NCBI GenBank assembly: GCA_963931865.1
Contig: OZ007518.1
Coordinates: forward strand, 6,316,570 to 6,380,569
Length of the DNA stretch: 64,000 nucleotides
Reading direction: 5' to 3'
Source of the DNA: Axinella damicornis
Taxonomy: Eukaryota > Porifera > Demospongiae > Axinellida > Axinellidae
This document shows, one piece after another, positions 52,392 to 62,931 of this stretch. The notes under the pieces were generated by a model. It ran no database searches. It was not told the origin of the DNA and worked only from the letters and a program-made list of their open reading frames with translations. Numbering within the stretch: the stretch's first letter is position 1; each line of letters starts with the position of its first letter. The position numbers were made by a program, and so were the translations under genes.

Positions 52392-53125
52392 ACTCCTAGC
52401 CAGATAGTGATACATGAGCCGAGTTGATATCGATATACTCTCGTCAGTATGACTATCAAGGGCACATCAACCCCAAAGCTGGTCTATTACGTTTCATTTC
52501 AAATTGTAATCATCATTAATTTTCTGGTCATCATTAAAATTTCCTTGTATCTCTGGAACACTGTCATTGAAATCTGAAACTGCTGATAGATCTTTCATGG
52601 GCTACAGCTTATTATAGTATCCCCGGCCATGTATCCAGCATGTCTGCATATGGTGCATGGTGTAGCTGCTGAAGACATATTGCGGGTCCATAAAATTATG
52701 TGTACTCTACACACGGATAAGTTAACTGCAGGACATGTTATTGTCATAATTATGAAGATTAGGTCATAATATGGTGTGTCAACCAGGACTTGGTGGTACA
52801 TGCAGTGCATATTATGTCCCATAATTTCCCTCTTTGTATAGGGAGACTCGGATCAATTGCATGCATGAGCTGCTATTCATGGAATATTATTATCAGCTGT
52901 ATAGTAATGAATCGCAGTGATCAAACTGCAGGCCATTATTAAGATCAACACCAGGAATTATTGTTCGCATACTGCAATAATGATGTCATGCAACCCCCAA
53001 GACAATTCACGATAATAATTATGTTTGTAAGAATATGTATGACTATATACATAGTGCAGATAAAAAACAATTGGTAAAACAGAAACGAAGAAGAAACACA
53101 GAATTTTAAGAGACAATGAAAATAC
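52392..53125. other. No recognised gene
   Basis: AT-rich intergenic sequence between the SLC49-like gene and the convergent gene ending at 53177. Confidence 0.45.
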
Positions 53126-53131
53126 TTTATT
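53126..53131 (-). terminator. Poly-A signal AATAAA (minus strand)
   Basis: AATAAA on the minus strand, 46 bases past the stop codon at 53177, followed by a T-rich stretch. It is a suitable poly-adenylation signal for the minus-strand gene. Confidence 0.5.
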
Positions 53132-53176
53132 CTGCCAATGTCTAAGCAGAGTTGACTGACTCCTGCTTCGTTCTCT

Positions 53177-53255
53177 TCACTTGACATCCTCCTTCTGGTC
53201 AACAACTAGTTTCACTAGGTCTGCAGACTCGACGCTGGAGCTCAATGTACTGTGC
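53177..53255 (-). CDS. Unidentified gene, terminal exon (VKLVVDQKEDVK)
   Basis: After the acceptor CTTATACAG the phase-0 reading is AQYIELQR. One base out of frame it continues ESADLVKLVVDQKEDVK and a stop. The second part is clearly protein-like, so either the splice phase differs from my model or a one-base indel lies near 53231. It is followed by a poly-A signal. No family recognised. Confidence 0.45.
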
Positions 53256-53578
53256 CTGTATAAGTCATGTAAGGGTGTCATGATTGTACTAGTACAATAA
53301 TTATGTGTCATTCACATCTTTTCCCATCTATACGGGAGACCACCACAGATTGGCTAAGGAGGTAACCAAAACTAGCAACTGAATGCTAACATGAACCAGC
53401 ACCCCGGGACCGACGGCTGTACATACCCTCCGAAGGATGTGCTGTGAACTGTATCAGGTGAAAACTCCTTCAAGATTTAACGCACTCGTTTGGGTCAACT
53501 CCTACATGTAGAAGAGAAAGAAAATCTGTAATGATGATGCAATGTGATGCCAATATACTAACGACTCCACCCACGTAC

Positions 53579-53694
53579 CTTCCTGACAAAAGGGTTGCCA
53601 TTGTGGAGTAGAGTGAGCAGCACTCCCACATTGTGGTTAAAGCTGGAGGCATAATCGCCATGGCTGTCAAACCAGGTCCCCAACTTTACATACC
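53579..53694 (-). CDS. Unidentified gene, internal exon (TWFDSHGDYASSFNHNVGVL)
   Basis: A 116-base exon with a CTTCAAG acceptor and a GGAAG|GTACGT donor. It encodes YVKLGTWFDSHGDYASSFNH and NVGVLLTLLHNGNPFVRK and ends in phase 0. Composition, codon use and splice sites all look genuine. A near copy of its acceptor region (GTTYACRGCAYATCCTTC... GGTATGTA) is at about 53420-53470, suggesting a local duplication. I cannot name the protein. Confidence 0.5.
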
Positions 53695-53764
53695 CTTGAA
53701 GGATGCAGTGTAAACTGTATCATGTGAGGAAGCCTTCAAAAACACACCTACTCATTACTTAGGC

Positions 53765-53854
53765 TAGCCTCGTTTCCAGTCCCACGCCCAGCTTTTCGTC
53801 TCTGCTTAGTACGGCAGCGACGAAAAGCTGGGCGTGTGACTGGGAATGAGGCTA
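53765..53854. mobile_element. CTCGT-family hairpin MITE, 90 bp, exact 9 bp duplication
   Basis: TAGCCTCGTTTCCAGTCCCA, CGCCCAGCTTTTCGTC, then the inverse to TGGGAATGAGGCTA: a near-perfect snap-back. Identical TACTTAGGC lies on both sides (53756-53764, 53855-53863). The clearest single example of the family. Confidence 0.92.
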
Positions 53855-54074
53855 TACTTAGGCTACAGGTGAGTCAACTACATGTACTGGGAGAGAAGTA
53901 AAATCTCGGATAGCATGGTGGGACTCGAACCAGCACAGATAACTGTCCATTTCTACCTTGATTACACAAACAAATAAGAATGCCAAAGCATGAATTAATA
54001 CACTCCGTAGTGTCACTCATGCCTGCGGCACTATTGCAATGCATGCCTGACTGACTTGTGATACTGTGCGTAGT

Positions 54075-54640
54075 TACATGTAACATGAAGTTTCCTGCTC
54101 TTGGGAGTGTGCATAGGAGTTCGACAGGCAATTCCTTGCCGTCTTAAGAAGATGCGTTGGGTCACAGACAAATACAGCTCACGCTCAAGGTAGAGGTTCT
54201 TGGTCTTGTATGTCGGTCCAGCATTGGTGAGGCTACATAAACGGTAAAATCGTCTATTCGGGCTGTTTCCGTCACTCGTCAAGGATAAAACAGGAATGCC
54301 ATGCAGATCGAGTACCTCAACAACTTCCCAAATGACTGGGTACAGCTTCACATGGCAACTGGGAAGGAAACAGATGGCTTAAAATTGGTCGAATCATGAA
54401 CACCAGCATCTGCTAGTGCTGGGGTAGCACTTGCCGTTGAAGTGGAGGTCAAGACTTGGAAAGATTCTCGAGATCTTGGTTAACCTCTCCCCAAGTTGCA
54501 GAACCCTGCGAGTTCGCCAGTGTCTTTCTTGAAAAATAAGCCACTTCGTACCTTCATTTCGTCCATTGACAGGGCAAATTGTTCTCGACATTCTGGCTGC
54601 CTGAGATGATGGAGTGTTTTCATCCATGATCCCTGTGTAA
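54075..54640 (-). pseudogene. P-element/THAP9-like transposase relic
   Basis: The minus strand reads QPECREQFALSMDEMKVRSG, LFFKKDTGELAGFCNLG, then (shifted) EVNQDLENL. Further on it gives LYPVIWEVVEVLDLHGIPVL, SLTSDGNSPNRRFYRLCSLT and YKTKNLYLERE, then (shifted near 54165-54175) FVCDPTHLLKTARNCLSNSY. These are the M-K-x-x-x-G-L-x-F-x-K-x-T-G-x-L-x-G-F, T-S-D-G-x-S-P-N-R-R-F and D-x-x-H-L-x-K-T-x-R-N motifs of P-element/THAP9-type RNase H-like transposases; the last Asp is catalytic in that group. At least three frame changes make it non-functional. No THAP zinc finger is present: upstream the element is cut by the MITE at 54661. Confidence 0.82.
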
Positions 54641-54660
54641 TTGGGGGCAATACATGAAAC

Positions 54661-55242
54661 TACTGTATGGCCGGAAAATATGGTGGGGAATTTAATTTGG
54701 CGGTTTGGTGGATTACGAACGCACCGCCAAATTAAATTCCGCCAATATTTTGTCATGACATGTTGTGGGCGGGGTCTCGTAGCAACGCTCGAGCTAGCTC
54801 TCGCCGCAAGCACTCATAATACTAATGTACTTCTCTCACTGATCTGCCAGAAATAGTGAGCAAGCAGCTGATCGGCCAGAAATAGCAAGCAAGCAGTTGA
54901 TATCTTCATGGGTTTATGGCCGATGACGATGGCGCTCCTTCGCATCACTGCTACTGCGTACCACTCCCATGGCAGTTCCTCTCCTACACTCGCATCCCAG
55001 AGGTTTTTGTAGACGTGGTACCTCAAACACAGTACCGCAAACTCGGACTCCATCGCAGCCTACCGACTCGATCTCACGGAGCGCTCCGCTGCCACGCAGC
55101 CGTTCAGTTAGTAAGTATGACATCATTCTCACTCTGCAAATTTCCAAATCCCCCAAAATTTTAATCCACCAAATGCAATTCACAGCCTTTTAGAGCCAAT
55201 CCACCAAATTTAATTCCCGCCAAATTTTCTGGCCATACGGTA
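54661..55242. mobile_element. MITE with CTGTATGGCC termini and TA duplication, about 580 bp
   Basis: TACTGTATGGCCGGAAAATA at the left matches, inverted, TACCGTATGGCCAGAAAATT at the right. GGAATTTAATTTGG-type blocks are inverted further in. TA at each end fits a Tc1/mariner-type duplication. It lies against the 5' side of the P-element-like relic. Confidence 0.8.
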
Positions 55243-55323
55243 CTTGTCTTGAAAGAAAATGTTTCACTTTTTTCCTTTACATCCCTTTGAGGGCATAGCC
55301 CAGTATAAACCCCAATAATCACA

Positions 55324-55609
55324 AGCTGCAAGGGGCAGTCACGCCAATAAGCACCGCAGTCACAGCTGCGACCGCGTACGGTCAACCCGTATACTAAGGA
55401 ATTCGGCCGGAAGGGGTGGAGTTGCTACGCATTTTCCGTATACTATCGCAAAGTCAACGGTCAAAGTCTGAAAATCAGCGCAGTCAACAGTCAAAGCCTC
55501 GAAAATCAGCGCGGTCAACGGTCAAGCCGCGCAAAAGAGCGGTCAAAGTTTTGACCCGCGGTCGCAGCTGTGACTGCAGAATCTATGGACGTGACCTCCC
55601 CTTGAAGCT
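55324..55609. mobile_element. Small inverted-repeat element, about 286 bp
   Basis: The left AGCTGCAAGGGGCAGTCACG ... GCAGTCACAGCTGCGACCGCG has an inverse at the right (CGCGGTCGCAGCTGTGACTGC ... CCCCTTGAAGCT). The centre contains CGGTCAA repeats. Confidence 0.7.
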
Positions 55610-56013
55610 GTACACACCATATTTTTGCACATCCTTACCAAGGGGTCTCCACAAATCTTTTCAAGCCATTCCTCCAAATAACAAGCCATTCCTCCAGGCA
55701 CTCAATGGGCATAGGACTCTAAGACACCATTAACACAACTTTGCAGAGCCTTACACGGCAATCTCCCACAAACCACACACAGCGTTGTGTCCTAATTAAT
55801 GCCCACATCTCTTCCGGATGCTTGCTCTCGACATCCAGCCTAAGAGCTTCTTCTGAGAGTACAACATTTAACCCTAACTCTAACCCTACCTCAGGTGGTA
55901 GCTTGACTGGAGCAGCATTCGTCTGAGTGCATGCAGCTTCAAGATGTAAGCTCAGCAGGATCCGTAAACGTTCGTAAACTGACTTCCAATATTATAGTAG
56001 TGTATCGTGATCG
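55610..56013. other. No recognised gene
   Basis: CTAACCCTAACTCTAACCCTA at about 55871-55889 is a short telomere-like run, too short to mean a telomere. Confidence 0.5.
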
Positions 56014-56069
56014 TAGTCTCGTTCGATCCCAGACGTTAGGGACAGGTACAAGGTCTGGGCACGAGACTA
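56014..56069. mobile_element. CTCGT-family MITE, 56 bp
   Basis: TAGTCTCGTTCGATCCCAGA...GGTCTGGGCACGAGACTA. No duplication visible. Confidence 0.65.
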
Positions 56070-56424
56070 AGTGTAGCCTCCATTGGCTTCGGGGCAAAGG
56101 TCAAGAGAACCGCATGCAGGTGATTAGCTGCGCTGGTAGCCATGGCTGATCGTGACCCTCAGACAGGGCAGGAGGAAAAGACGGTCAAACTGCACGACGT
56201 GAAAGAAGTCGTTGACGAGAATGAAAACATCCCTCACCTGATCCTGGAACTGTACCGGTGTCGGAGTGAATAATGTCCCCCCGGACTAGGGGCGCTAACG
56301 TAGGATCCCTGCTCACTCTCCGCGGAATGAGACATCCCACCGAGTTACTCTGAAGGCTTTCCAGCGCGTGTGTGAAATGAGTGGTGAGTATATAGGGCTA
56401 TGAATTATATTACTGACTAGTTAG

Positions 56425-56740
56425 GGCTCTTAACCCTTTAGGGCCCATAGCGCCAAATGTCGTCTTAACACTTTCAGCTTCATCATGTGACTTCCGGCAA
56501 TGTCCTTGGGAGATAGGTTCTGAGACAGCAGAAAGGGTGGGACAGAGGGAGGTGGGTGGGTGCACCCAGAGGGCATGGCCGTGTCTGGTCTCCGCGGTAG
56601 AAAGGTCTTGGTCGGCACTGGGAGGGCCATTTCCATCGTTTTTGGCATAAATGTGGTCTGAAAGTAGCCGTCTGACTTTGTAGGGCCTCCATTTCCAGCA
56701 TACATCGCACGTTTTTCAGCTACAGCGGGTTGCCATTTCT
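56425..56740 (+). repeat. Dispersed repeat, copy 2 (inverse mate at 12395-12710)
   Basis: Carries TTTAGGGCCCATAG, CTTTCAGCTTCATCATG and GGTGGGTGGGTGCACCC as in copy 1, without the MITE found there. The minus strand has an open frame with SPKDIAGSHMMKLKV. Confidence 0.55.
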
Positions 56741-57195
56741 CGGGAGGCTTGATTGCAGTCCGTTAATTGGTGGGTGTGGTTAAGTCACGTATACGCTGAA
56801 ATTACCTGTGTGTGCAGTTTCGAGCCTAGCAACGCCAGGGAACAGAAATTAGGGTATGTTGAAGTTCTATAGACTGAAAATGACCTAGAGAAAGAAATTT
56901 GGGCCCTAAAGAGTTTTAATGGAAAAGAATTGAAGGTGAAGCAATTTCAAATCTGTTGTGCTACGTAGAACTGAATATTTACCCGAGTTGCATCAAAGCC
57001 ACACAAGCAGTTTGTGACTTTTGAAGCTCCACCCTGAAACCAATGGTACTGATGTACCATGTGCAAAAATGCCTGGACCACCCCAACTTTTGACTGTGAA
57101 GTTACTTTTAGCAATCATTTACTGTAATACAATACATTTTCCCCATAGAAGATTAGATGATTAGTTTGAAGTGACTTTTCACAATGAAATTTATA
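56741..57195. other. No recognised gene
   Basis: Nothing supported. Confidence 0.35.
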
Positions 57196-57860
57196 CCCCG
57201 TTTACACGACACAAAACAACCGTGCTGGCACGGTTGAGTACGGTTTGGCACAGTTATTAAATTGCTGTGTAAACGCTAACTGAACTGTACTGAACCGTGC
57301 TAGAACCGTGCTAGAATAACCGTTCTTGGACCACCTAACCGTGCCGTGCCAGCACGGTTAGAACCGTTCTGCTAGCGGTCTCAATCCAGTACCGGAACCT
57401 AACGAAGACCGTATGACCACAGTGAGCACTTACTGAGTATACAACGTACCTGAGACGAACCCACTCTCTCCTCGGTGCTTTCAGAGTAGCCAATAATAGC
57501 TGAGAAAGAAATATGACAAGCACAGCATGTTGTCTTGCTCTGCGTTGAATGAACAACGTCGTACCCAGCCTGGCGTGGCTTCTACTCCGACAGCCGGTGT
57601 TCTGTAAACGAACGCATACATCGTAACAGCAGATCGAGAAACTTTCCGCAAACGCAAGGTAGCCATAGAGGGCTCTAGCACAGTAGCTAGCTCCAGAGAA
57701 GCACTTATACTGATGCGCACGTGTTCGATCACGCCCTCAATAATTGATTCAGCACAGTTATTTTTGATCTAGTGTAAACGCACGCCGGCACGGTTACGAG
57801 CGCGGTATGGTTCGGTTATCTTGGGCACGGATCGGTTATTTTTGTGTCGTGTAAACAAGG
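57196..57860. mobile_element. MITE with CC-GTTTACACGACACAAAA termini, 665 bp
   Basis: The left CCCCGTTTACACGACACAAA and right, inverted, CCTTGTTTACACGACACAAA match, and TA flanks both ends. Both sub-terminal regions are rich in CCGTGC/GCACGG palindromic motifs (57223-57345, 57783-57835). A broken minus frame (MATLRLRKVSRSAVTMYAFV ... LSYFFLSYYWLL) may be the start of a former ORF; Harbinger ancestry is possible but unproven. Confidence 0.72.
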
Positions 57861-57924
57861 TATTAGCAAACATTCTTGAAAATCCATAGGTACCATTAGT
57901 AGAGTGTGTCAATAGCCGGACCAC

Positions 57925-58485
57925 TAGCCTCGTTCCCAGGCGCTCGGTAATTGGGGAGAAGAGCGCCTAGTATCCACTGTTCGCACATGCGCGAGCAGTT
58001 CCGTTACATTCTCCGTAAAATTTATAGAGATACGTAAGCTGTAATAACACGGACAAATATTCGGTAAAATATACAACTCCAGCATCATGCGAGGACGTGG
58101 TTTCGAAGTCTGTGGATGGCGATACGCCACTTCTACCTTTCCGAAGTGGACGCGAAGCACGATAGAGACCCAGTAAGACCCCACAGAAAGTTGCCGTATT
58201 TAACCATTATGTACGTTCTGTATTGCTACCAGTTGTTCGTCCTCAGCACCGTTCCTGGCTTTCCGATCTTACCGAAGTCGTACGGCACGGCTTGGTTGAA
58301 CAGAGCTGCATCTTATAGGTGTAAAACGACTCCCGTGTTTCAGTAAATGTACGGTCGTGCAACACAGACTAGTATAACAGTAGTTTCCAAGTTCCCCACG
58401 AAAACCAGGGGAGCCGCGCATGCGCGAACAGTGGAAACCAGGTGCTGTTCTCCCCAATTATACCGAGCGCCTCGGAACAAGGCTA
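57925..58485. mobile_element. CTCGT-family MITE, 561 bp
   Basis: TAGCCTCGTTCCCAGGCGCT...AGCGCCTCGGAACAAGGCTA with arms of about 70 bp including CCACTGTTCGCRCATGCGCG. Flanking 9-mers CCGGACCAC and GCGGACCAC agree at 8 of 9. Confidence 0.82.
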
Positions 58486-59247
58486 GCGGACCACTTGTGT
58501 TGATACCTGTTGAAGGTATGTTCGTGTATAACCAATCATAAAGCAACATAATTAGATTGGTTTGAAGTGACTTATAACGATGAATTTTAGCAAGCATCAT
58601 TGAAAATCAATAGGTGCCATTAGCAGAGTGTGTCAGTAGCTGGACCATCTCCGTTCATACATGTTGAAGGTATGTGTAATCTCCCATATAAAATTGAAAA
58701 ACTCGTATTTTGGCATTTTACTCTCCATAAGCACTGTATATTTCTGGCAAAATATCAGAGAAGCATTAGTAACTGCAGTTTGCAAACATGGTCACTTGGT
58801 TCTTGGGTTCTAGCACACTTGATTCAAGGTTACTTCATCATTAGATTTTCATTGGGTCCCCTACAGTATGGTACTATAATGTTTACAAATTATGCTGTTT
58901 CCGGCCATGTGTAGTACGTCATATAAGCAACAAGTATAGCCACTCAAGAACCATGGAAAGGCCCGAGTTTATCGGTGTAGTAGGGGCTGGTAGCTACTTA
59001 TCCGGCCTCTTAGTCACAAGAGCAAGCATGTGGATAAAGTGAGAGGTAGAGTGGAAAATATGTCTGGATCCTGGCCAGCTTTCTGCAGAATGAAGGATCT
59101 AGGTTCAAGGTTCAATCAATCAGACCAGTCACTTAACCCTTTCAATGGGCCATTAATATTCATGACTCCTGGGACTTCTGAGCAATTTATTACCCTAGGT
59201 TACACATCTCTAAGGCTTCTCACCTTTTAACTTACAATTGCTGAGTA
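58486..59247. other. No recognised gene
   Basis: The phrase GTGCCATTAGCAGAGTGTGTCAGTAGC (split here as GTGCCATTAGCAG and AGTGTGTCAGTAGC, about 58613) parallels 57892-57914 left of the neighbouring MITE, suggesting a local duplication. No coding evidence. Confidence 0.4.
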
Positions 59248-59312
59248 TAGCCTCGTTCCTAGGCCTCCACCCCAGCTTTTGTCGCTTGCGGTACGAAAAG
59301 CGCAGAGAAGGC
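59248..59312. mobile_element. CTCGT-family fragment (left half)
   Basis: TAGCCTCGTTCCTAGGCCTC...GAAGGCCTGG resembles a left arm plus inner inverse, without the right terminus. Confidence 0.55.
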
Positions 59313-59548
59313 CTGGAAGGGTTTCGCACTGTCACACTGCTGTCTGCACCCATTCAAAGGAGGTACTACCATGGTGACTACCGTGACTTTGCTGGATAGT
59401 TGCCGATCACCTGTGTTCTCAAAGTGATTGCCGGAAGACCACATTACCTTCTATGCTGATCCCATCCAAGAGCCTACATGCTGTCTGCACCCATTCAAAG
59501 GAGGTACTACTCCTCCCCCAGAGGTTGAAAGAAGAATTACAATTCGAC

Positions 59549-59705
59549 CATGACTAGTGTGGGAGTTGTGACTAGTAGTGTGACAGTAGTGACTTGTGTA
59601 ACGGTAGTGACCAGTGTGTCAGTAGTGACTACAGTGACCAGTAGCCTCGTACCCAGGCCCTCACGCGGAAATAGTAGTGTGACAGTAGTGACTTGTGTAA
59701 CAGTA
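59549..59705 (+). repeat. Degenerate AGTGTGACAGTAGTGACT tandem repeat, split by a CTCGT-family fragment
   Basis: About 9-18 bp units (AGTGTGACAGTAGTGACTTG, TGTAACGGTAGTGACC and so on) run from 59549. TAGCCTCGTACCCAGGCCCT at 59642-59670 interrupts them, after which AGTAGTGTGACAGTAGTGAC resumes. The fragment has only one family end. Confidence 0.65.
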
Positions 59706-60759
59706 GGGCATTATTGTTGCAAACTCCTTGGTAGGTAAGCGGTTGTCAAGCACCGCACCTGTTTCCTCTCCCCTCCTGCCGGCAGTCGTCTCACCCATGG
59801 ACTTGGTCGCCTCTGCCAAGGGTCTGAGCTCTTTCAAGGAATGGGTACAGGTTGGTTGGTGGGTGGAATGACACCTGCGGTTCCACAGGCCTGGGCTCCA
59901 CCTACAATTTCGTACCTTCTGTGTTACAATAGTGGCTACCGTGACTAGCGTGACTGCATGTATATCCACACATTAACTATGTTCAGTAACTCCCACACAT
60001 TTGGTGAATTTGTGGCACTGAAGGGTATCATGTGATGTCTATGGCTGTCAGTTCCCCATGTGAATTAAAGAACCCCGAAACCGTAGTATCATACTGATGG
60101 CAGCTTGGCCACTAAAGGTCCTTTCCAGTATATGGGATGGGTGGGTGGGTGTCATAGGTGGTGTATGGAGGCACTGCATGTGCATGTCTGCATGAGCCTC
60201 CATTGCTGATATTTCTCTGTTATGAAAAAGAGTTGATATGTCTACATGTATATACAATGTGCAACCGCACTCCTGGTAGCAGCCGTTGCAACCTGTTGCA
60301 ACTCACTGGTTAGTAGCGCAAGCAGGTATTGCAACGCATTCCAATTAACGCTCATGCCACGTGTAAACCATGCTCGATCGACGTACGTCGATCGATTGAG
60401 TCAGCAATTAATGGCAGCTCAAAGAGAAGGCAAGAAATTGTTACAGCGTTCACAACTTTGCCAGCACGGTGAGTTTTGGCATGCAAGCGTCAGTGAACGA
60501 CAGCGATCTCACAGCCGTGTGGTCAGAATCTTCGTGTGCCTTTCCTAAGAACGGTACTGCCACCGGAAGTCGAAGAGTGTGCATGCTGGAGCAATGGCGG
60601 CCATGGCAAGACAAATGAGCTCATATCTCCACCACCAAGGTGAGTTTCAGCACCAACTTGTTACATTCAGGTCAGGGCACGATAGCGATCACAGCGGTGT
60701 AGTCAGAGTTTCTGTAGGTCAAGCCTAAGTATTTGAACATTATATATCAATACATTAAG
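59706..60759. other. No recognised gene
   Basis: Contains a palindrome ATCGACGTACGTCGAT (60376-60391). No family or splice series recognised. Confidence 0.35.
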
Positions 60760-61093
60760 ATTTTTAACGTGTGTGTGTGTGTGTGTCTGTCTGTGAGTGA
60801 CGGAAGTGGGGATGTTCGTGGGGCAGGACTAGACTATAGTGACGCGAGACCTTCGTACTTTAATTTATTTACTGAACTCCGCGAAGAATGTTGGAGAACA
60901 TTGGGCTGGAATCCAGCTGGGGTTGCAAGCGGATGCAGGGAGCAGCAGTCGAAGCTGACGCAGTCGGGGAGCAGCAGCTGAAGCGGGCGCAATCGGGGAG
61001 CAGCAGCTGGAAGCAGACGCAAACGGGAAGCAGCAGATGAAGCGGATGCAATCGGGCCAGGGAGCAGCAGCTGCTGCTCCCCGATTGACACAA
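60760..61093 (+). repeat. GGGAGCAGCAG minisatellite repeat, copy 2
   Basis: After (GT)n at 60770-60787 and a leader like that of 32110, five units of 29-34 bp begin GGGAGCAGCAG near 60946, 60975, 61004, 61034 and 61065. The last unit folds back as GGGAGCAGCAGCTGCTGCTCCCC. Confidence 0.75.
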
Positions 61094-61897
61094 AGGGATT
61101 GTGGTCCCCTGCTTTTACATGGCCTGAATAGTCTCTGCTCAGCTATCCCTCCCCTCCCTCGTCACTTTTGTACATTCAACTCGTCACTTTTCTTCTCTGT
61201 CACAGAACATATGCACTGCCACTAGCCGTCTCTGTCTGCATGCATGTTGCTGTGATAGTTAGGTAAGTCTACAGTCTACAGGTTCACCTGGTTGAAGGCC
61301 CCTTAGAAAATTGTTTGGAGAAGTGGCTGACTGCGTGTTAAATTGCACGGTCATCTAATTAAATATGTGGTCAATGGCCGAGGGCAGCCCATAATATTGT
61401 GCACTGTATGAGCATAGATAACTCTTACCTGCATGAGTATACTGTAGTCCAAGTTATTTGATCCATGTGGGAAGTGGAAATGGGACTGTCTCTTGCTGGG
61501 TCAGTTGGCTCTAAAACAGCACCCGAAGCAACTCGAGATGGTTGCTTTGGCAGGGAGGGAGGGCATATATGGTAGTGCATCAGACAAGCATTCACATAGT
61601 GCAAGTTGACAACAAATTCTATGCTGACTATTACTTTCATGAAAATCTGCGAGTGGTAGGTTTTCTTGTAGCGGGTCACATAATTGACAGACGGGTTCTG
61701 TAGCCTTACCTATGATTCATCAATGCCGCAAGTTTCATGGCAGTAATCTATAGGCACGTGCACCTTTGAACAAGACATATTTGGTAAGTGACGAACAGCT
61801 GAGAGTGGTCCAGGTCCATATGGTAATTTGTCTCGTACTCTGCCCCATACACGTATAATTGTAGCCTTGAACTCTGGGTTGATAGCTGAAGTACGTG
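61094..61897. other. No recognised gene
   Basis: Nothing supported. Confidence 0.35.
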
Positions 61898-61963
61898 TAG
61901 CCTTGTCCCCAGGACGTCTCCACGGCTGTGAGATAACTGGGCGGAGGCCTAGGAACGAGGCTA
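61898..61963. mobile_element. CTCGT-family MITE, 66 bp
   Basis: TAGCCTTGTCCCCAGGAC...GGCCTAGGAACGAGGCTA. Flanking duplication not clear. Confidence 0.65.
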
Positions 61964-62044
61964 CATGTAGTGTTGGTCATAAGGCATTAGTGTTATGAAC
62001 CTTTTACCCTAGCCGATTGGCATGCTACGTATGTCAAGCTATGA

Positions 62045-62575
62045 ATAGTTGGGGCGAGCCTGAGCGAGCCCCACACTAGCGTGACTTCATTGCGCTGTGT
62101 GTGTGTATGTGTCAACGTGTCTTGTTTGGTTGGATCTTGCAGTTACCGTAAATTTTAAATCAGCGAATTTCACTTGCATGGGCACAAATTCAATGAGCTC
62201 GACCAACCGTGTAGCTACCTGTTTGACAAACGATGGCGACAACAAAGATGGAGACCAGTCGTGGGCATTCGCTAGAGCACCATGAACATTCTTCCTCCTC
62301 GGCGACACTGACAAAGACGGAGACAGTGCGTTGACCTACACATACCGCCATGGCAGGCATAGCTAGCTAGCTACCTATACTGAAACGCTAACCTGACTCA
62401 CAGTTGCTGCGATGTGCACGAGTGTTATGTTTCAAGAGTGCCATAATTTCTGTGCTCATTGCCCGGTCACATTCTGATGACAGTCAATGATTCATGTGAA
62501 TGCAACTGCTCCTTGCATGTCCTGCACGGACATGCACTTCACTCAGGCTCGCTCTCCAATGTCCTGCATTCCACT
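62045..62575. repeat. GGGGCGAGCCTGAGCGAG dispersed element, copy 2
   Basis: AATAGTTGGGGCGAGCCTGA ... ACTCAGGCTCGC, the longest copy. The left 300 bases closely match 5908-6220 and the right 200 match 39720-39955. Confidence 0.72.
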
Positions 62576-62931
62576 AGTAGTCTTATTACTGCAGGACTTG
62601 CAGCCTTGCACTGACATACAGACCTTAATTAGCAGGTTGGTCTCTCAAGGAGGTGACTCGATTAGTGTACAGAGACAGGTGTGCTAATTCAATCACATCC
62701 TTGAGAGACCTCACCTATCTACCTTTGCCTCTGGCCAGGTGTGAGGAGAAGAGAGCTCCATCTCCCAACAATTCATACCGGTGCAAGGAACTCCAGAGCA
62801 TGCCCATTATTATTATCGAGGTTTTTTGACCCCGAACATGCAATGAATTGAGCATTTTGGGCAGGATATTATCGACCCGAGTCCTGGTATACCCGGTACC
62901 ACTCTTCATCCTGGGGAACACAGTAATATCA
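62576..62931. other. No recognised gene
   Basis: GAGGTGACTCGATTAGTGTA is followed by sequence that partly inverts GGTCTCTCAAGGA (62638) as TCCTTGAGAGACC (62698-62710), a loose hairpin of about 13 bp arms. Confidence 0.45.

Noticed and set aside
53890..53945. Possible tRNA gene (GGTTCGAGTCCC on the minus strand)
   Set aside because: A good B-box-like string, but there is no A box at the right distance and no cloverleaf can be drawn.
55868..55889. Telomere repeat (CTAACCCTAACTCTAACCCTA)
   Set aside because: Only three or four imperfect units inside ordinary sequence; too short to indicate a chromosome end or an interstitial telomere.
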